From: Amaurobius ferox
Lineage: Eukaryota > Arthropoda > Arachnida > Araneae > Amaurobiidae
DNA: 64,000 bases
Assembly (NCBI GenBank): GCA_951213105.1
Contig: OX578146.1
Span: forward strand, 111,219,695 to 111,283,694
Direction of reading: 5' to 3'
Made by a program: the position numbers and the translations under genes. The notes below the pieces were generated by a model. It was not told where the DNA came from, searched no databases, and saw only the letters and a program-made list of their open reading frames with translations. Each line of letters starts with the position of its first letter. Positions within the stretch are counted from its first letter, which is position 1. Shown here piece by piece: positions 1-12,072 of this stretch.

Positions 1-1440
1 TTTCGATTTATAGACGTTTCTTTTCCCGGGGGGGCTAACTTCACGATCAGCTGTTGTTTACATAAGAGAAATTACATCAATATCCAAAAAACGTTTATGC
101 CATTCGTTTGTGCTTCGTTTGTGCTGGTTTGTGCAGCAAAAAGTTTTCTTCGGACCCTTTTCAAATTTGAATTATAAAGCTTTCATTTGTTTGGCGGGAA
201 AACCGGGTTTGTTGACATACAAGAAATTAATGGAATTTCGAAAAAACGTTTATGCCATTCGTTTGTGCTTCGTTTGTGCTGGTTTGTGCCGCAAAAATTT
301 TCGTTTGTGCTCTTTTCGTTTTCGATTTATAGACGTTTCTTTTCCCGGGTGGGCTAACTTCACGATCAGCTGTTGTTTACATAAGAGAAATTACATCAAT
401 ATCCATAAAACGTTTATGCCATTCGTTTGTGCTTCGTTTGTGCTGGTTTGTGCAGCAAAAAGTTTTCTTCGGACCCTTTTCAAATTTGAATTATAAAGCT
501 TTCATTTGTTTGGCGGGAAAACCGGGTTTGTTGACATACAAGAAATTAAAGGAATTTCGGAAAAACGTTTATGCCATTCGTTTGTGCTTCGTTTGTGCTG
601 GTTTGTGCCGCAAAAATTTTCGTTTGTGCTTCTTTCGTTTTCGATTTATAGCATTTCCTTTCATTTGCTTCGTGTGAAGTTGGCCCCCCCGTGGAAAGCA
701 CAAACGACAAAAACTAGTGGAATCGTTTGTACTTCGTTTGTGCTGGTTTGTGCCGCAAAAATTTTCGTTTGTGCTTCTTTCGTTTTCGATTTATAGCATT
801 TCCTTTCATTTGCTTCGTGTGAAGTTGGCCCCCCCGTGGAAAGCACAAACGACAAAAACTAGTGGAATCGTTTGTACTTCGTTTGTGCTGGTTTGTGCCG
901 CAAAAATTTTCGTTTGTGCTTCTTTCGTTTTCGATTTATAGCATTTCCTTTCTTTTGCTTCGTGTGAAGTTGGCCCCCCCGTGGAAAGCACAAACGACAA
1001 AAACTAGTGGAATCGTTTGTACTTCGTTTGTGCTGGTTTGTGCCGCAAAAATTTTCGTTTGTGCTTCTTTCGTTTTCGATTTATAGACGTTTCTTTTCCC
1101 GGGGGGGCTAACTTCACGATCAGCTGTTGTTTACATAAGAGAAATTACATCAATATCCAAAAATCGTTTATGCCATTCGTTTGTGTTTCGTTTGTGCTGG
1201 TTTGTGCAGCAAAAAGTTTTCTTCGGACCCTTTTCAAATTTGAACTATAACGCTTTCATTTGTGTGGCGCGAAAACGGGCTTTGTTGACATAAAATAAAT
1301 TTCACGAGTTTTAGAAAGGTCTTTATGCCATTCTTTTGTATTTCGTTTCTACCGGTTTGTACCGGCTTGCACCTCAACGATTTTCCTTTTATTCATTTCA
1401 GATATATTCGTTTCAGATTTATTGAGCTTCACATTTTCCA
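1..1440 (+). repeat. Left arm of 319/145-bp satellite array (plus orientation)
   Basis: Tandem array that continues beyond the left window edge. The outer part (1 to about 655) consists of 319-bp units; about 660-1085 holds three shorter 145-bp units; one 319-type unit follows and then decays to about 1440. Both unit types share a core reading cattcgtttgtgcttcg, a C/G-rich block near ttcccgggggggc and a tail cgttttcgatttatag. The open frames of up to 128 codons are a by-product: because 319 is not a multiple of 3, the same peptide reappears in successive frames. I see no protein domain in them. The same units occur inverted at 5536-10123. Confidence 0.9.
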
Positions 1441-2270
1441 CCACCTTTCATGTAGCCAGCGAAAGCAGTCTGAACCAACTTTCGTAAAAGCAAGCTGCAC
1501 AATAAGCCCTTGCAATGGGCGCTCATAAAGGAGGTAAGGAGGAGGTCTTTTCCGCCTTTAAACGGTCAAGGTCACAAATCTAGGTGTCAAGCTAGTCGAT
1601 ATTGACATCTTATCTGTGAGTTAGGAAATATTTCTTCCTTCTGTTAATTTTTATGTAGAGCAAACCTGGCTCAGAACAAGTCGATTCGTTTGCACTAGGG
1701 GTGACGAAAGCTGAACTGATTCCACATGCACTAGTATTGAATGCTGAAATTAGAAAAAGTATTAAAAAGTGTTGAAAAGTTATTAATATTATTTTATCGC
1801 AAATGTAATGTTATTCACGAGTGGGTCCAAATTCAACATCCGCGTTCAGCTTGTTGGATTAAATGTTTACAAATTCTTGACTTCACTCCATGAACTTTTG
1901 GAACAATATATTATTCGGGATCTAATTGTTGCTGGTGTTGAGATAGAGGCTGGTGTTAAGCTAGAAGCTATAACTTTTGAAAAGCTAGTATAATGGCCTG
2001 GCAATGTAAAAAATTTTAAACAGCAGCAAGCAACTTTTAATTTTGAATCTAAGAAGGTCAAATATGTTGGAATGAAAACGAAACACAAACTATCCCAAAG
2101 CTTCTGAAAGGTTACTCAAAATTGTGACAATGTGAAGATCGGTCGGTTATGTGGAAGGCCCAAACCACACGGCCAACCCTAGGGCTTACGGCAGTTTAAT
2201 GTGTGGCCGGGAGAGGTTAGTCGAAACCGACCTCCACGGTCAGCCACCAAGTTTTAGTCTGCATTTATTT
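1441..2270. other. Unassigned DNA between array and LINE
   Basis: No gene is recognisable. A 62-codon frame at 1808-1993 has no domain I know. A locally GC-rich block at about 2131-2262, with CGACC- and GGCC-rich words, stands out from the AT-rich surroundings. It could be a fragment of an old SINE or the 3' untranslated end of the adjacent minus-strand LINE, but I cannot classify it. Confidence 0.4.
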
Positions 2271-2299
2271 AAAATTCAATAAAGTGGTTACATGGTAAA

Positions 2300-2308
<9 letters not shown>

Positions 2309-2338
<30 letters not shown>
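2309..2338. repeat. (AT)n microsatellite
   Basis: Pure AT dinucleotide run. It lies on the 3' side of the minus-strand LINE remnant and may mark its 3' terminus. A run of about 12 G follows at 2387-2398. Confidence 0.9.
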
Positions 2339-2343
<5 letters not shown>

Positions 2344-2845
2344 CAGTAATACAGTTTTACATGTTTTACATAAAATACAGTGGGAAGGGGGGGGGGGGCA
2401 AAGAAACGTAGATTTTAACAAATTTTGAATTTTGAGGTAAAAATTAAGTTATTTTCTTAAAATGAAATTAAAGTTATGTAAAAACGCATGGCCAAAAGAA
2501 TCCGAGCAACCTCGGGAAAAGGGACAATACAGTAAAAACCAACAAAAAGAAAGCAAAAAGAACATGGCTGAACAAAGGTTACATGCAATCAGTTGAGGTA
2601 ATCGGATAAAACAAAGTTAAATGCAATATAGCAATACATGTACATGGTAAGACTTTCAAATATATGAACAGCCGAGGAACACAGGGAAGCAGATATATAC
2701 AACAGAGGAATATAAACAGGAAACAAAATATACAAAAGATGGACACCAAAAAGTGTAAGTACAGGAACAATAAGAGACAAACGCCTGGAACAGGGGGTAG
2801 ACAACATTGACCGAAGAAAATTGAAAGCAGTTGGCACCAAGCTTG

Positions 2846-3740
2846 CTAAGGATGGGAGAGTTCTCTCGCAATTAAAACACAGTTTTTCAACCTATTTAAA
2901 ATAATTTTATTGGTTCTGACACCAGAGAACCATGTCGCACGAAGATTATCTGGAGGACGGGTTAAGTGAAATTTTGAGGTATGGGGGCAATTAAAGACAT
3001 AATGATCTACGTCACCATATGAATTACAAAGACAATTTGAAGAACGTTTATGTTTGAAAAAATGAAGATAGTCAAGAAAAGGACCATGACCCGTTAAAAA
3101 ATAGATTAAGAATTTGTTATAAATTTGAAAATTGAGGTTGACTTTGGGTAAATAGCTTAGAATTCTGGCAGGGTCAGGAGTCCGGGGGGAAATATAATCA
3201 TTAAGAAGAGATTGCCAATTTTTAAGAAGGAAAGATTTATAATTATTAATCAAAAAGGAGTAGGGAAAAGGTATAAGGAGTGGGGTGCCGGAGATCGTAG
3301 CTTGTTTGGCCAGTTCATCGGCGACTTCGTTGCCCTGAATGTTAGAATGGGCCTTGATCCAGGATAAGTTAATTAATGATTTGTAGGGGTGAGCATTAGT
3401 TTTAATTTTAGATAGAAATTTCGTTTTATTCTTGATAGATTTAAAAGCCGAAATAGATGACTGACTATCCGAAAAGATGTTGATTTTTAAATTGTTTTTG
3501 CCGGCCCAGAGGATGGCCTGGTTGATGGCCTCAAGTTCGGCTTGAAAAACTGTGTTTCCAGTTCTAAGTTTAAAAGATAATGATTCGATCAGTCGATCAT
3601 TTTCGAAAATGCATATTGATAAACCTACATTATTATCCAGTTTTGACCATCTGTGAATACATTAAACCTAGAAAACGAGGAAGGGTTTGAGGAAGAAAAA
3701 TTTAAAACACGAAAGGGAGGAGGAAGGCTAGAAAGAGATA
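2846..3740 (-). pseudogene. LINE ORF2 C-terminus: RNase H plus zinc knuckle (5'-truncated)
   Basis: C-terminal end of a non-LTR retrotransposon polyprotein of the Jockey/I/R1-like group. Reading minus-strand, an RNase HI domain opens with an FTDG motif (near 3650), followed by QAELEA, FSDSQS and NEVADELAKQA, so all four expected acidic catalytic residues are present. RNase H degrades the RNA strand of the cDNA hybrid during target-primed integration. After it comes a helical stretch and a Cys-x3-Cys/His-type knuckle (CLCNSYGDVDHYVFNC), then the stop at 2846. A one-base frameshift lies just after FTDG (around 3640). No reverse transcriptase is present upstream, so the copy is truncated at about 3740-3780, next to a different plus-strand LINE. 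The frame is open from about 3640 to 2846, which suggests a fairly young copy. Confidence 0.85.
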
Positions 3741-3880
3741 AATTTTTTACAGTTTTAAAATTTTAAAGAGTTTTTATTCTTAATATTGTGTTTTTAATGT
3801 GGCTTATACTGTGAGTAAACTATTTTTTAGATACTGACAAGTAGTTAAGAAGAATGTAACGAATTGTTCTTAATTTTGTC
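3741..3880. other. Junction between two opposed LINE fragments
   Basis: Short AT-rich stretch between the truncated minus-strand LINE and the start of the plus-strand LINE ORF1 remnant. No inverted repeat or target duplication is evident here. Confidence 0.4.
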
Positions 3881-4887
3881 ATGGCGGACTATAGTGGTTC
3901 GACTTCAGAAGAAGTTGAGCCAGTGTTACGCAAAGCATTTTTGGAGTGTGCAACTTGAATAACTTGTTCATTTCTGTTTCTGATAGAAAATCGGCCTTTA
4001 AACATAGGGTCAGTTTCGATCTCAATAGAGAAAACGCGCTGAAGATTTTTGAACAAGCATTGAATGATAGGAATAAACCTACAGAGCGGAAGTAAGTTCT
4101 GATGACAACACACACTTTTCGGATAAAATTAATTAGCTTTAGTGGAACTTTTTAATAGAAAAGTGCAAGATAATGACACTGACCTCCTTAGGAGAGTGGT
4201 CAGCATCGAATAAAAAGTATTCAGGCAGTAATGGTATAAATGGTATCATAAAGACAGAGGTAAATGTTCACTTCGTTGATCGGGAACACTGTTGGATGGA
4301 TTTGAATGTGATTAAACTACGTTCGGAATTAAATCGAAGAAATAGTATCAGGAAAAACATGAGGGAAACTGTCAATGATGTTGCTGAATAGAGCAATGGA
4401 AATGCTGAACAGTGGCCAAATTTACAAGATGGAGCTAGTATTGCTCAACTGCACATACACAGGGATATGTTTATAAATACTATGGGATCTGGTTTTAAAA
4501 AGGCGATAAAGGATATATTGCTACACCGAAATCAAAGACAGTTGTAAACGGTTCATGTAAAGTTTCCACATTAGTGGCGGTTGAGAAACGTCCCAGAATG
4601 GGAGTAATATTTCTCTTGAGACTGAGTTCAAATGCGAGAGCCGATGATATTGAAATTGATTTAAAGAACGGTCTTATTGATAATTTCATTTGTACGCCAT
4701 TAGTTACTAAATGTAATACCTACTTTCCTTTTCATGTTGAGGTCCAGGAACAGGACATGGCAAAGTTGTTGAAAGTGATGTTTGGCCCGATGGATGTTTC
4801 ATTACCAAATTAGTTGGTAAACTTAATGATAAGCAGATTCTTCAAGAGGGTGAAATGCGTGGCCATGAGAATGAAGCAGGGAAGTGA
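3881..4887 (+). pseudogene. LINE ORF1 remnant
   Basis: Frameshifted remains of the first open reading frame of a Jockey/CR1-like LINE, normally a nucleic-acid-binding protein that coats the element RNA. I start it at the ATG at 3881, which is followed by an acidic N-terminus (MADYSGSTSEEVEPV) and then coding-like sequence in another frame with SVSDRKSAFKH and ALKIFEQAL. The 3' part at 4574-4813 carries TYFPFHVEVQEQDMAKLL, the pattern typical of the C-terminal domain of arthropod LINE ORF1 proteins. Stops and frame changes occur near 3957, 4389, about 4545 and 4812, and the last stop is at 4887. ORF2 follows directly on the same strand, which is the normal order. No zinc-knuckle cluster is evident. 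Family assignment is recognition-based and moderate. Confidence 0.6.
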
Positions 4888-4902
4888 CTACCTGATGAGT
4901 CT

Positions 4903-5535
4903 TTGATCACTGGTGGATGTGTTGTAAATCGTGACATGAAAATTTATTATCAGAATGTTAGGGGTCTACGGACAAAAACAAACAAACTATTCTTATCGGT
5001 ATTAACTCAAAACTATGATGTAATATGTTTAACTGAGACCTGGCTCTGTGAAAATATTAGTAGTGCGGAATGTTTTGATGACAGATATACAATTATACGT
5101 GGAGATTGGACTAATATGGATATTCGAGAACTTCGTGCCGGGGGCTTGTTTATTGTACTCAATTCTAACATTGTGTTCAATGAGTTATCCATGGGTGAAA
5201 ATCAAACGGAATCGGTATGGTTAAAAATTGATCGTGCTTTTGGTAAATATTTGTTTCTCTGTGTGGTATATATAAGCCCTTCTTCCAGTTTTGATACGTA
5301 TGATGAATTCATCAATTTGTTCGAAGCTAATTTTAATTTTTTCAATTACGACATTGTTACTATGGGTGACTTTAATTTACACGGTATTGTTTTGCCTTTT
5401 GTCATGTCAAATGAGGTTAATTAGACTAATACTGAAATGTTACTTCTAAATTTTTTAAGCTTCTATGAATTGAATCAATTGAATAATGTTAGGAATAGTA
5501 ACGACAGATTTAGATCTGGTTATTTCAAACGTTTT
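4903..5535 (+). pseudogene. LINE ORF2 N-terminus: AP endonuclease (3'-truncated)
   Basis: N-terminal apurinic/apyrimidinic-type endonuclease domain of a non-LTR retrotransposon, which nicks the target DNA. Within the open frame 4903-5424, the conserved residues are visible: N18 in YYQNVRGLRTK, E45 in ICLTETWL, and D156/N158 in MGDFNLHG. A stop at 5422-5424 interrupts the domain; the same frame continues as TNTEMLLLNFLSFYEL, and after another frameshift an LDLVISN motif is readable near 5515-5535, as in intact elements. The sequence then passes abruptly into the satellite array, so no reverse transcriptase remains. It is the continuation of the ORF1 remnant just upstream and probably the same element copy. 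The domain call is strong; the exact clade (Jockey or CR1) is not certain. Confidence 0.88.
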
Positions 5536-8500
5536 TTCGAAATTCATTCAATTCCTATTATGTGAACAAAACCAATTTGTCCCCCAGAAAAATGAAAGCT
5601 TTATATTTTGGATATGAAAAGGATCCGAAGAAATCTTTTCCGGAACAAACTAGTACAAACGATGTACAAACGAATGGCATAAACGGTTTTTCGAAATTGA
5701 TTTATTTCCTGTTCTGTAAACAAAACTCACTTGTCCACCAGACAAATGTAAGCTTTATACTTTGGATATGAAAAGGATCCGAAGAAATTTTTTCCGGAAC
5801 AAACTAGTACAAACGAAGCACAAACGAATGGCATAAACAGTTTTTTAAAATTCATTTAATTTCTGTTATGTAAAAAAAAAAAAAACACTTGTCCCGGAGA
5901 CAAATGAAAGTTTTATACTTTGCATATGCAAAGGGTCCGAAATTTTGTTTTCCCGGAACAAACAAGTACAAATGAAATACAAACGAATGGCATTAACGGT
6001 TTTTCGAAATTCATTTCATTTCTTGTATGTAAACAAACCCTGTTTTCGCGCCAAACAAATAAAAGATTTATAGTTCAAATTTGAAAAGGGTCTGAAGAAA
6101 ACTTTTTGCGTCACAAACCAGCACAAACGATTCCACTAGTTTTTGTCGTTTGTGCTTTCCACGGGGGGCCAACTTCACACAAAGTAAACGAAAGGAAATG
6201 CTATAAATCGAAAACGAAAGAAGCACAAACGAAAATTTTTGCGGCACAAACCAGCACAAACGAAGTACAAACGATTCCACTAGTTTTTGTCGTTTGTGCT
6301 TTCCACGGGGGGGCCAACTTCACACGAAGTAAACGAAAGGGAATGCTATAAATCGAAAACGAAAGAAGCACAAACGAAAATTTTTGCGGCACAAACCAGC
6401 ACAAACGAAGTACAAACGATTCCACTAGTTTTTGTCGTTTGTGCTTTCCACGGGGGGGGCCAACTTCACACGAAGTAAACGAAAGGAAATGCTATAAATC
6501 GAAAACGAAAGAAGCACAAACGAAAATTTTTGCGGCACAAACCAGCACAAACGAAGCACAAACGAATGGCATAAACGTTTTTCCGAAATTCCTTTAATTT
6601 CTTATATGTCAACAAACCCGGTTTTCCCGCCAAACAAATGAAAGCTTTATAATTCAAATTTGAAAAGGGTCCGAAGAAAACTTTTTGCTGCACAAACCAG
6701 CACAAACGAAGCACAAACGAATGGCATAAACGTTTTTTGGATATTGATGTAATTTCTCTTATGTAAACAACAGCTGATCGTGAAGTTAGTCCCCCCGGGA
6801 AAAGAAACGTCTATAAATCGAAAACGAAAAGAGCACAAACGAAAATTTTTGCGGCACAAACCAGCACAAACGAAGCACAAACGAATGGCATAAACGTTTT
6901 CCCGAAATTCCTTTAATTTCTTGTATGTCAACAAACCCGGTTTTCCCGCCAAACAAATGAAAGCTTTATAATTCAAATTTGAAAAGGGTCCGAAGAAAAC
7001 TTTTTGCTGCACAAACCAGCACAAACGAAGCACAAACGAATGGCATAAACGTTTTTTGGATATTGATGTAATTTCTCTTATGTAAACAACAGCTGATCGT
7101 GAAGTTAGCCCCCCCGGGAAAAGAAACGTCTATAAATCGAAAACGAAAAGAGCACAAACGAAAATTTTTGCGGCACAAACCAGCACAAACGAAGCACAAA
7201 CGAATGGCATAAACGTTTTCCCGAAATTCCTTTAATTTCTTGTATGTCAACAAACCCGGTTTTCCCGCCAAACAAATGAAAGCTTTATAATTCAAATTTG
7301 AAAAGGGTCCGAAGAAAACTTTTTGCTGCACAAACCAGCACAAACGAAGCACAAACGAATGGCATAAACGTTTTTTGGATATTGATGTAATTTCTCTTAT
7401 GTAAACAACAGCTGATCGTGAAGTTAGCCCCCCCGGGAAAAGAAACGTCTATAAATCGAAAACGAAAAGAGCACAAACGAAAATTTTTGCGGCACAAACC
7501 AGCACAAACGAAGCACAAACGAATGGCATAAACGTTTTTTCGAAATTCCATTAATTTCTTGTATGTCAACAAACCCGGTTTTCCCGCCAAACAAATGAAA
7601 GCTTTATAATTCAAATTTGAAAAGGGTCCGGAGAAAACTTTTTGCTGCACAAACCAGCACAAACGAAGCACAAACGAATGGCATAAACGTTTTTTGAATA
7701 TTGATGTAATTTCTCTTATGTAAACAACAGCTGATCGTGAAGTTGGCCCCCCCGGGAAAAGAAACGTCTATAAATCGAAAACGAAAAGAGCACAAACGAA
7801 AATTTTTGCGGCACAAACCAGCACAAACGAAGCACAAACGAATGGCATAAACGTTTTTCCGAAATTCCTTTAATTTCTTGTATGTCAACAAACCCGGTTT
7901 TCCCGCCAAACAAATGAAAGCTTTATAATTCAAATTTGAAAAGGGTCCGAAGAAAACTTTTTGCTGCACAAACCAGCACAAACGAAGCACAAACGAATGG
8001 CATAAACGTTTTTTGGATATCGATGTAATTTCTCTTATGTAAACAACAGCTGATCGTGAAGTTGGCCCCCCCGGGTAAAGAAACGTCTATAAATCGAAAA
8101 CGAAAAGAGCGCAAACGAAAATTTTTGCGGCACAAACAAGCACAAACGAAGCACAAACGAATGGCATAAACGTTTTTCCGAAATTCCTTAAATTTCTTGT
8201 ATGTCAACAAAGCCAGTTTTGGCGCCAAACAAATGAAAGCTTTATAGTTCAAATTTGAAAAGGGTTAGAAGAAAAATTTTTGCTGCACAAACCAGCACAA
8301 ACGAAGCACAAACGAATGGCATAAACGTTTTTTGGATATTGATGTAATTTCTCTTATGTAAACAACAGCTGATCGTGAAGTTAGCCCCCCCGGGAAAAGA
8401 AACGTCTATAAATCGAAAACGAAAAGAGCACAAACGAAAATTTTTGCGGCACAAACCAGCACAAACGAAGCACAAACGAATGGCATAAACGTTTTCCCGA

Positions 8501-10123
8501 AATTCCTTTAATTTCTTGTATGTCAACAAACCCGGTTTTCCCGCCAAACAAATGAAAGCTTTATAATTCAAATTTGAAAAGGGTCCGAAGAAAACTTTTT
8601 GCTGCACAAACCAGCACAAACGAAGCACAAACGAATGGCATAAACGTTTTTTGGATATTGATGTAATTTCTCTTATGTAAACAACAGCTGATCGTGAAGT
8701 TAGCCCCCCCGGGAAAAGAAACGTCTATAAATCGAAAACGAAAAGAGCACAAACGAAAATTTTTGCGGCACAAACCAGCACAAACGAAGCACAAACGAAT
8801 GGCATAAACGTTTTTTCGAAATTCCATTAATTTCTTGTATGTCAACAAACCCGGTTTTCCCGCCAAACAAATGAAAGCTTTATAATTCAAATTTGAAAAG
8901 GGTCCGGAGAAAACTTTTTGCTGCACAAACCAGCACAAACGAAGCACAAACGAATGGCATAAACGTTTTTTGAATATTGATGTAATTTCTCTTATGTAAA
9001 CAACAGCTGATCGTGAAGTTGGCCCCCCCCGGGAAAAGAAACGTCTATAAATCGAAAACGAAAAGAGCACAAACGAAAATTTTTGCGGCACAAACCAGCA
9101 CAAACGAAGCACAAACGAATGGCATAAACGTTTTTCCGAAATTCCTTTAATTTCTTGTATGTCAACAAACCCGGTTTTCCCGCCAAACAAATGAAAGCTT
9201 TATAATTCAAATTTGAAAAGGGTCCGAAGAAAACTTTTTGCTGCACAAACCAGCACAAACGAAGCACAAACGAATGGCATAAACGTTTTTTGGATATCGA
9301 TGTAATTTCTCTTATGTAAACAACAGCTGATCGTGAAGTTGGCCCCCCCGGGAAAAGAAACGTCTATAAATCGAAAACGAAAAGAGCACAAACGAAAATT
9401 TTTGCGGCACAAACCAGCACAAACGAAGCACAAACGAATGGCATAAACGTTTTTCCGAAATTCCTTTAATTTCTTGTATGTCAACAAACCCGGTTTTCCC
9501 GCCAAACAAATGAAAGCTTTATAATTCAAATTTGAAAAGGGTCCGAAGAAAACTTTTTGCTGCACAAACCAGCACAAACGAAGCACAAACGAATGGCATA
9601 AACGTTTTTTGGATATCGATGTAATTTCTCTTATGTAAACAACAGCTGATCGTGAAGTTGGCCCCCCCGGGTAAAGAAACGTCTATAAATCGAAAACGAA
9701 AAGAGCGCAAACGAAAATTTTTGCGGCACAAACAAGCACAAACGAAGCACAAACGAATGGCATAAACGTTTTTCCGAAATTCCTTAAATTTCTTGTATGT
9801 CAACAAAGCCAGTTTTGGCGCCAAACAAATGAAAGCTTTATAGTTCAAATTTGAAAAGGGTTAGAAGAAAAATTTTTGCTGCACAAACCAGCACAAACGA
9901 AGCACAAACGAATGGCTTAAACGTTTTTTCGAAATTCATGTAATATCTCTTATGTAAACAATGGCTGAGCGTGAAGTTAGCCCCCCCGGAAAAGAAAATG
10001 CTATAAATCGAAAACGAAAGAAGCACAAACGAAAATTTTTGCAGCACAAACCAGCACAAACGAAGTACAAACGATTCCACTAGTTTTTGTCGTTTGTGCT
10101 TTCCACGGGGGGGCCAACTTCAC
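5536..10123 (-). repeat. Right arm of 319/145-bp satellite array (minus orientation)
   Basis: Tandem array with the same units as the left arm but inverted. From the core outward there are degenerate units (5536-6065), then 145-bp units (about 6066-6540), then 319-bp units with a period of 319 from about 6540 to 9840, and finally a 145-type unit ending at about 10123 with the G-run ccacgggggggccaac. The order of unit types mirrors the left arm. Variants repeat at a distance of about 1596 bp (5 units). The minus-strand frames of 109-209 codons here are repeat-derived and carry no recognisable domain. Confidence 0.92.
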
Positions 10124-11139
10124 GGAGCCATTATCAAGCCATCCAGAGGATGAAAGCAGACGATCCAATATTTCTTAACGGATTGAATGCCAAACATAGG
10201 CGCCATTACACTATATTTACAGACAGGCGAGGACAGTTCAAAGATGTTCCCATTAGTCAAAACGATAATAAATATGTATTAGTCTTTCATCTGGCTCATA
10301 TTTGTATGACATGAAAATTATTTCTCTTTAAGATGAAAAGATTAAATTACCCGTATCTTGACGCATAGATCAAACGAAGTAAAAATTGAATGAAATTTTG
10401 TCTTGAATTATAATAAATCGTAAATTCTAAAAAGCTTTAATGCAACTAACATACGTACTGTGACAGTGTATGATGTATGAGTTAAAGATATTACCATATT
10501 TTTTTCGTAACACGAAGAAGGCTAAATATGTTTTTACGTTTACGTTTAAACGTGACACTTGATTTTAAAAGAATTTTCTTTTGATCAGCAGGTGATAATC
10601 AATAGAAAGTAGAAATATTTCTCTATATTTAATCGTCGCCTTCCCTGTATTTAAACATAAGAATTATTAATCCTCACTAAAAAATAATGAAATTATTAAC
10701 ACTCATTCTCCCATTTCGACTATTTTAATATAGGGTAATTTGGAGGAATATGCCAATTTTAGTAACTTTTTTTTTCTCAAATTTTATTAAGAATTTTATT
10801 AGGAAAATTTTTGAAAACTTGGTATTATGGGTCCAAATGATTGTAATTTGAGCGTGTTACCCTTCACTTTAAAGGGCTTTAAAAATATTTCGATTGATAT
10901 CATATCTCCCGGGGATCGGATAACTTACCCCCAAGGAGGGCTAATGGCGTCACGAACAGAAAAAATTGTATCATGACTTTTTTTCACAACAATGATTGAA
11001 AATATGTATAAAGTCTCGTCATTGAGCTTTAAATAAACCCTTTTATGCATGATTATGTCAAATTTTGTTCTATGCTGTCATGTTAAAAATATATAACATT
11101 TCAAATAAATTTCGAAGTTTTCGTCCGCATTAAAAAAAA
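10124..11139. other. Single-copy-like DNA with short open frame
   Basis: Begins directly at the array edge. A plus-strand frame running from inside the array to 10314 reads IQRMKADDPIFLNGLNAK and TIFTDRRGQFKDVP outside it. It looks coding-like, but I do not recognise a family and no start or splice site supports it. The rest to 11139 is AT-rich with no gene seen. Confidence 0.3.
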
Positions 11140-12072
11140 TCTGAAGTGGGCAACACATGACTTTCCTTATATAATGTTATGAATTTACTACCTTTACAGT
11201 AAAATAAATAGGTTTTTCTTATAGTAGATACTAATATTCTTTCCAAGATATTGAATTTCCGACAATTAGTCGTCATTTTCATTGATTTAGCGTCATTTTT
11301 ATCCATTTGGCGAGATTTTCGTTAATTTGGCAACATTTAAAAAGTCACCAAGTTGGCGACATTTCGCCAAATTCGTCGCCAAAATCTCGCCAGGCGTTAT
11401 GGAAGAAAAAATAAGTTATTCTTACAGCAGATAAATGGCTATTGGCGTTCAAATACAATAGTATTACTCAAAGTATATTTTTTCATGAATCGAATGAGCT
11501 AGATCCACGAGAATGATGTCATCCAATTTAATGCATGTTATTACATATGAAAAGTGAACATATTTCTCTATAGGAAATATTTTTTTTATTTTATATGACT
11601 TTTTGATAATTTTTTTGAAAAATGTGCAGTATCTCGAGAACGGTTCATGTTAGCGTTCTAAAATTTATATCAATCGTTTTCTAATGAAAAATTACATAAG
11701 AAATGTCTATTTGAGTAACTTTATTAGTGGTTTTGATTTTTTGATGATTTTTTCAAAATTTCATTCGAAAATTTAGGGGGGTTCTGAACATTCGATTGCG
11801 TATAAAAACAATAGGCTTACAGTGTTTACGGATTGTGATTTTTGTAGCAAATTTGGTTCGAATCGGTTCATTCCTTCGTCAGTTATCGTCTCCACAGACA
11901 CACTGACACACACACACACACACACACACACATACTTTCACACACACACACACACAGACATCACTTCAAAAATGTTTGATTCGTGATCAGGGATGCTTGA
12001 AACGTGCTCTCGAATTCGAATTTTCGACCCCGTCACAATACTTCCTTATACATTATGTATATAAGGAAAGTA
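11140..12072 (+). mobile_element. HINE-like non-autonomous element, copy A
   Basis: First of four about 0.92-0.95 kb copies of one family. The 5' end reads TCTGAAGTGGGCAACAC, followed by the subterminal motif ACTTTCCTTATATAATG. An internal region has alternating TTGGCGA/TCGCCAA words that can fold, then a (CA)n microsatellite (about 11900-11955). The 3' end is a hairpin whose arm is the inverse of the 5' motif, ending in TATAAGGAAAGTAA. This layout (5' subterminal repeat, internal microsatellite, 3' hairpin) is that of Helentron-related HINE/DINE elements. It encodes no protein. In this copy two bases of the hairpin arm are missing. Confidence 0.75.

Noticed and set aside
110..9586. Many overlapping open frames of 109-209 codons within the 319-bp arrays
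   Set aside because: The same peptide appears in all frames because of the 319-bp period. It has no domain, and the frames only reflect a stop-poor repeat.
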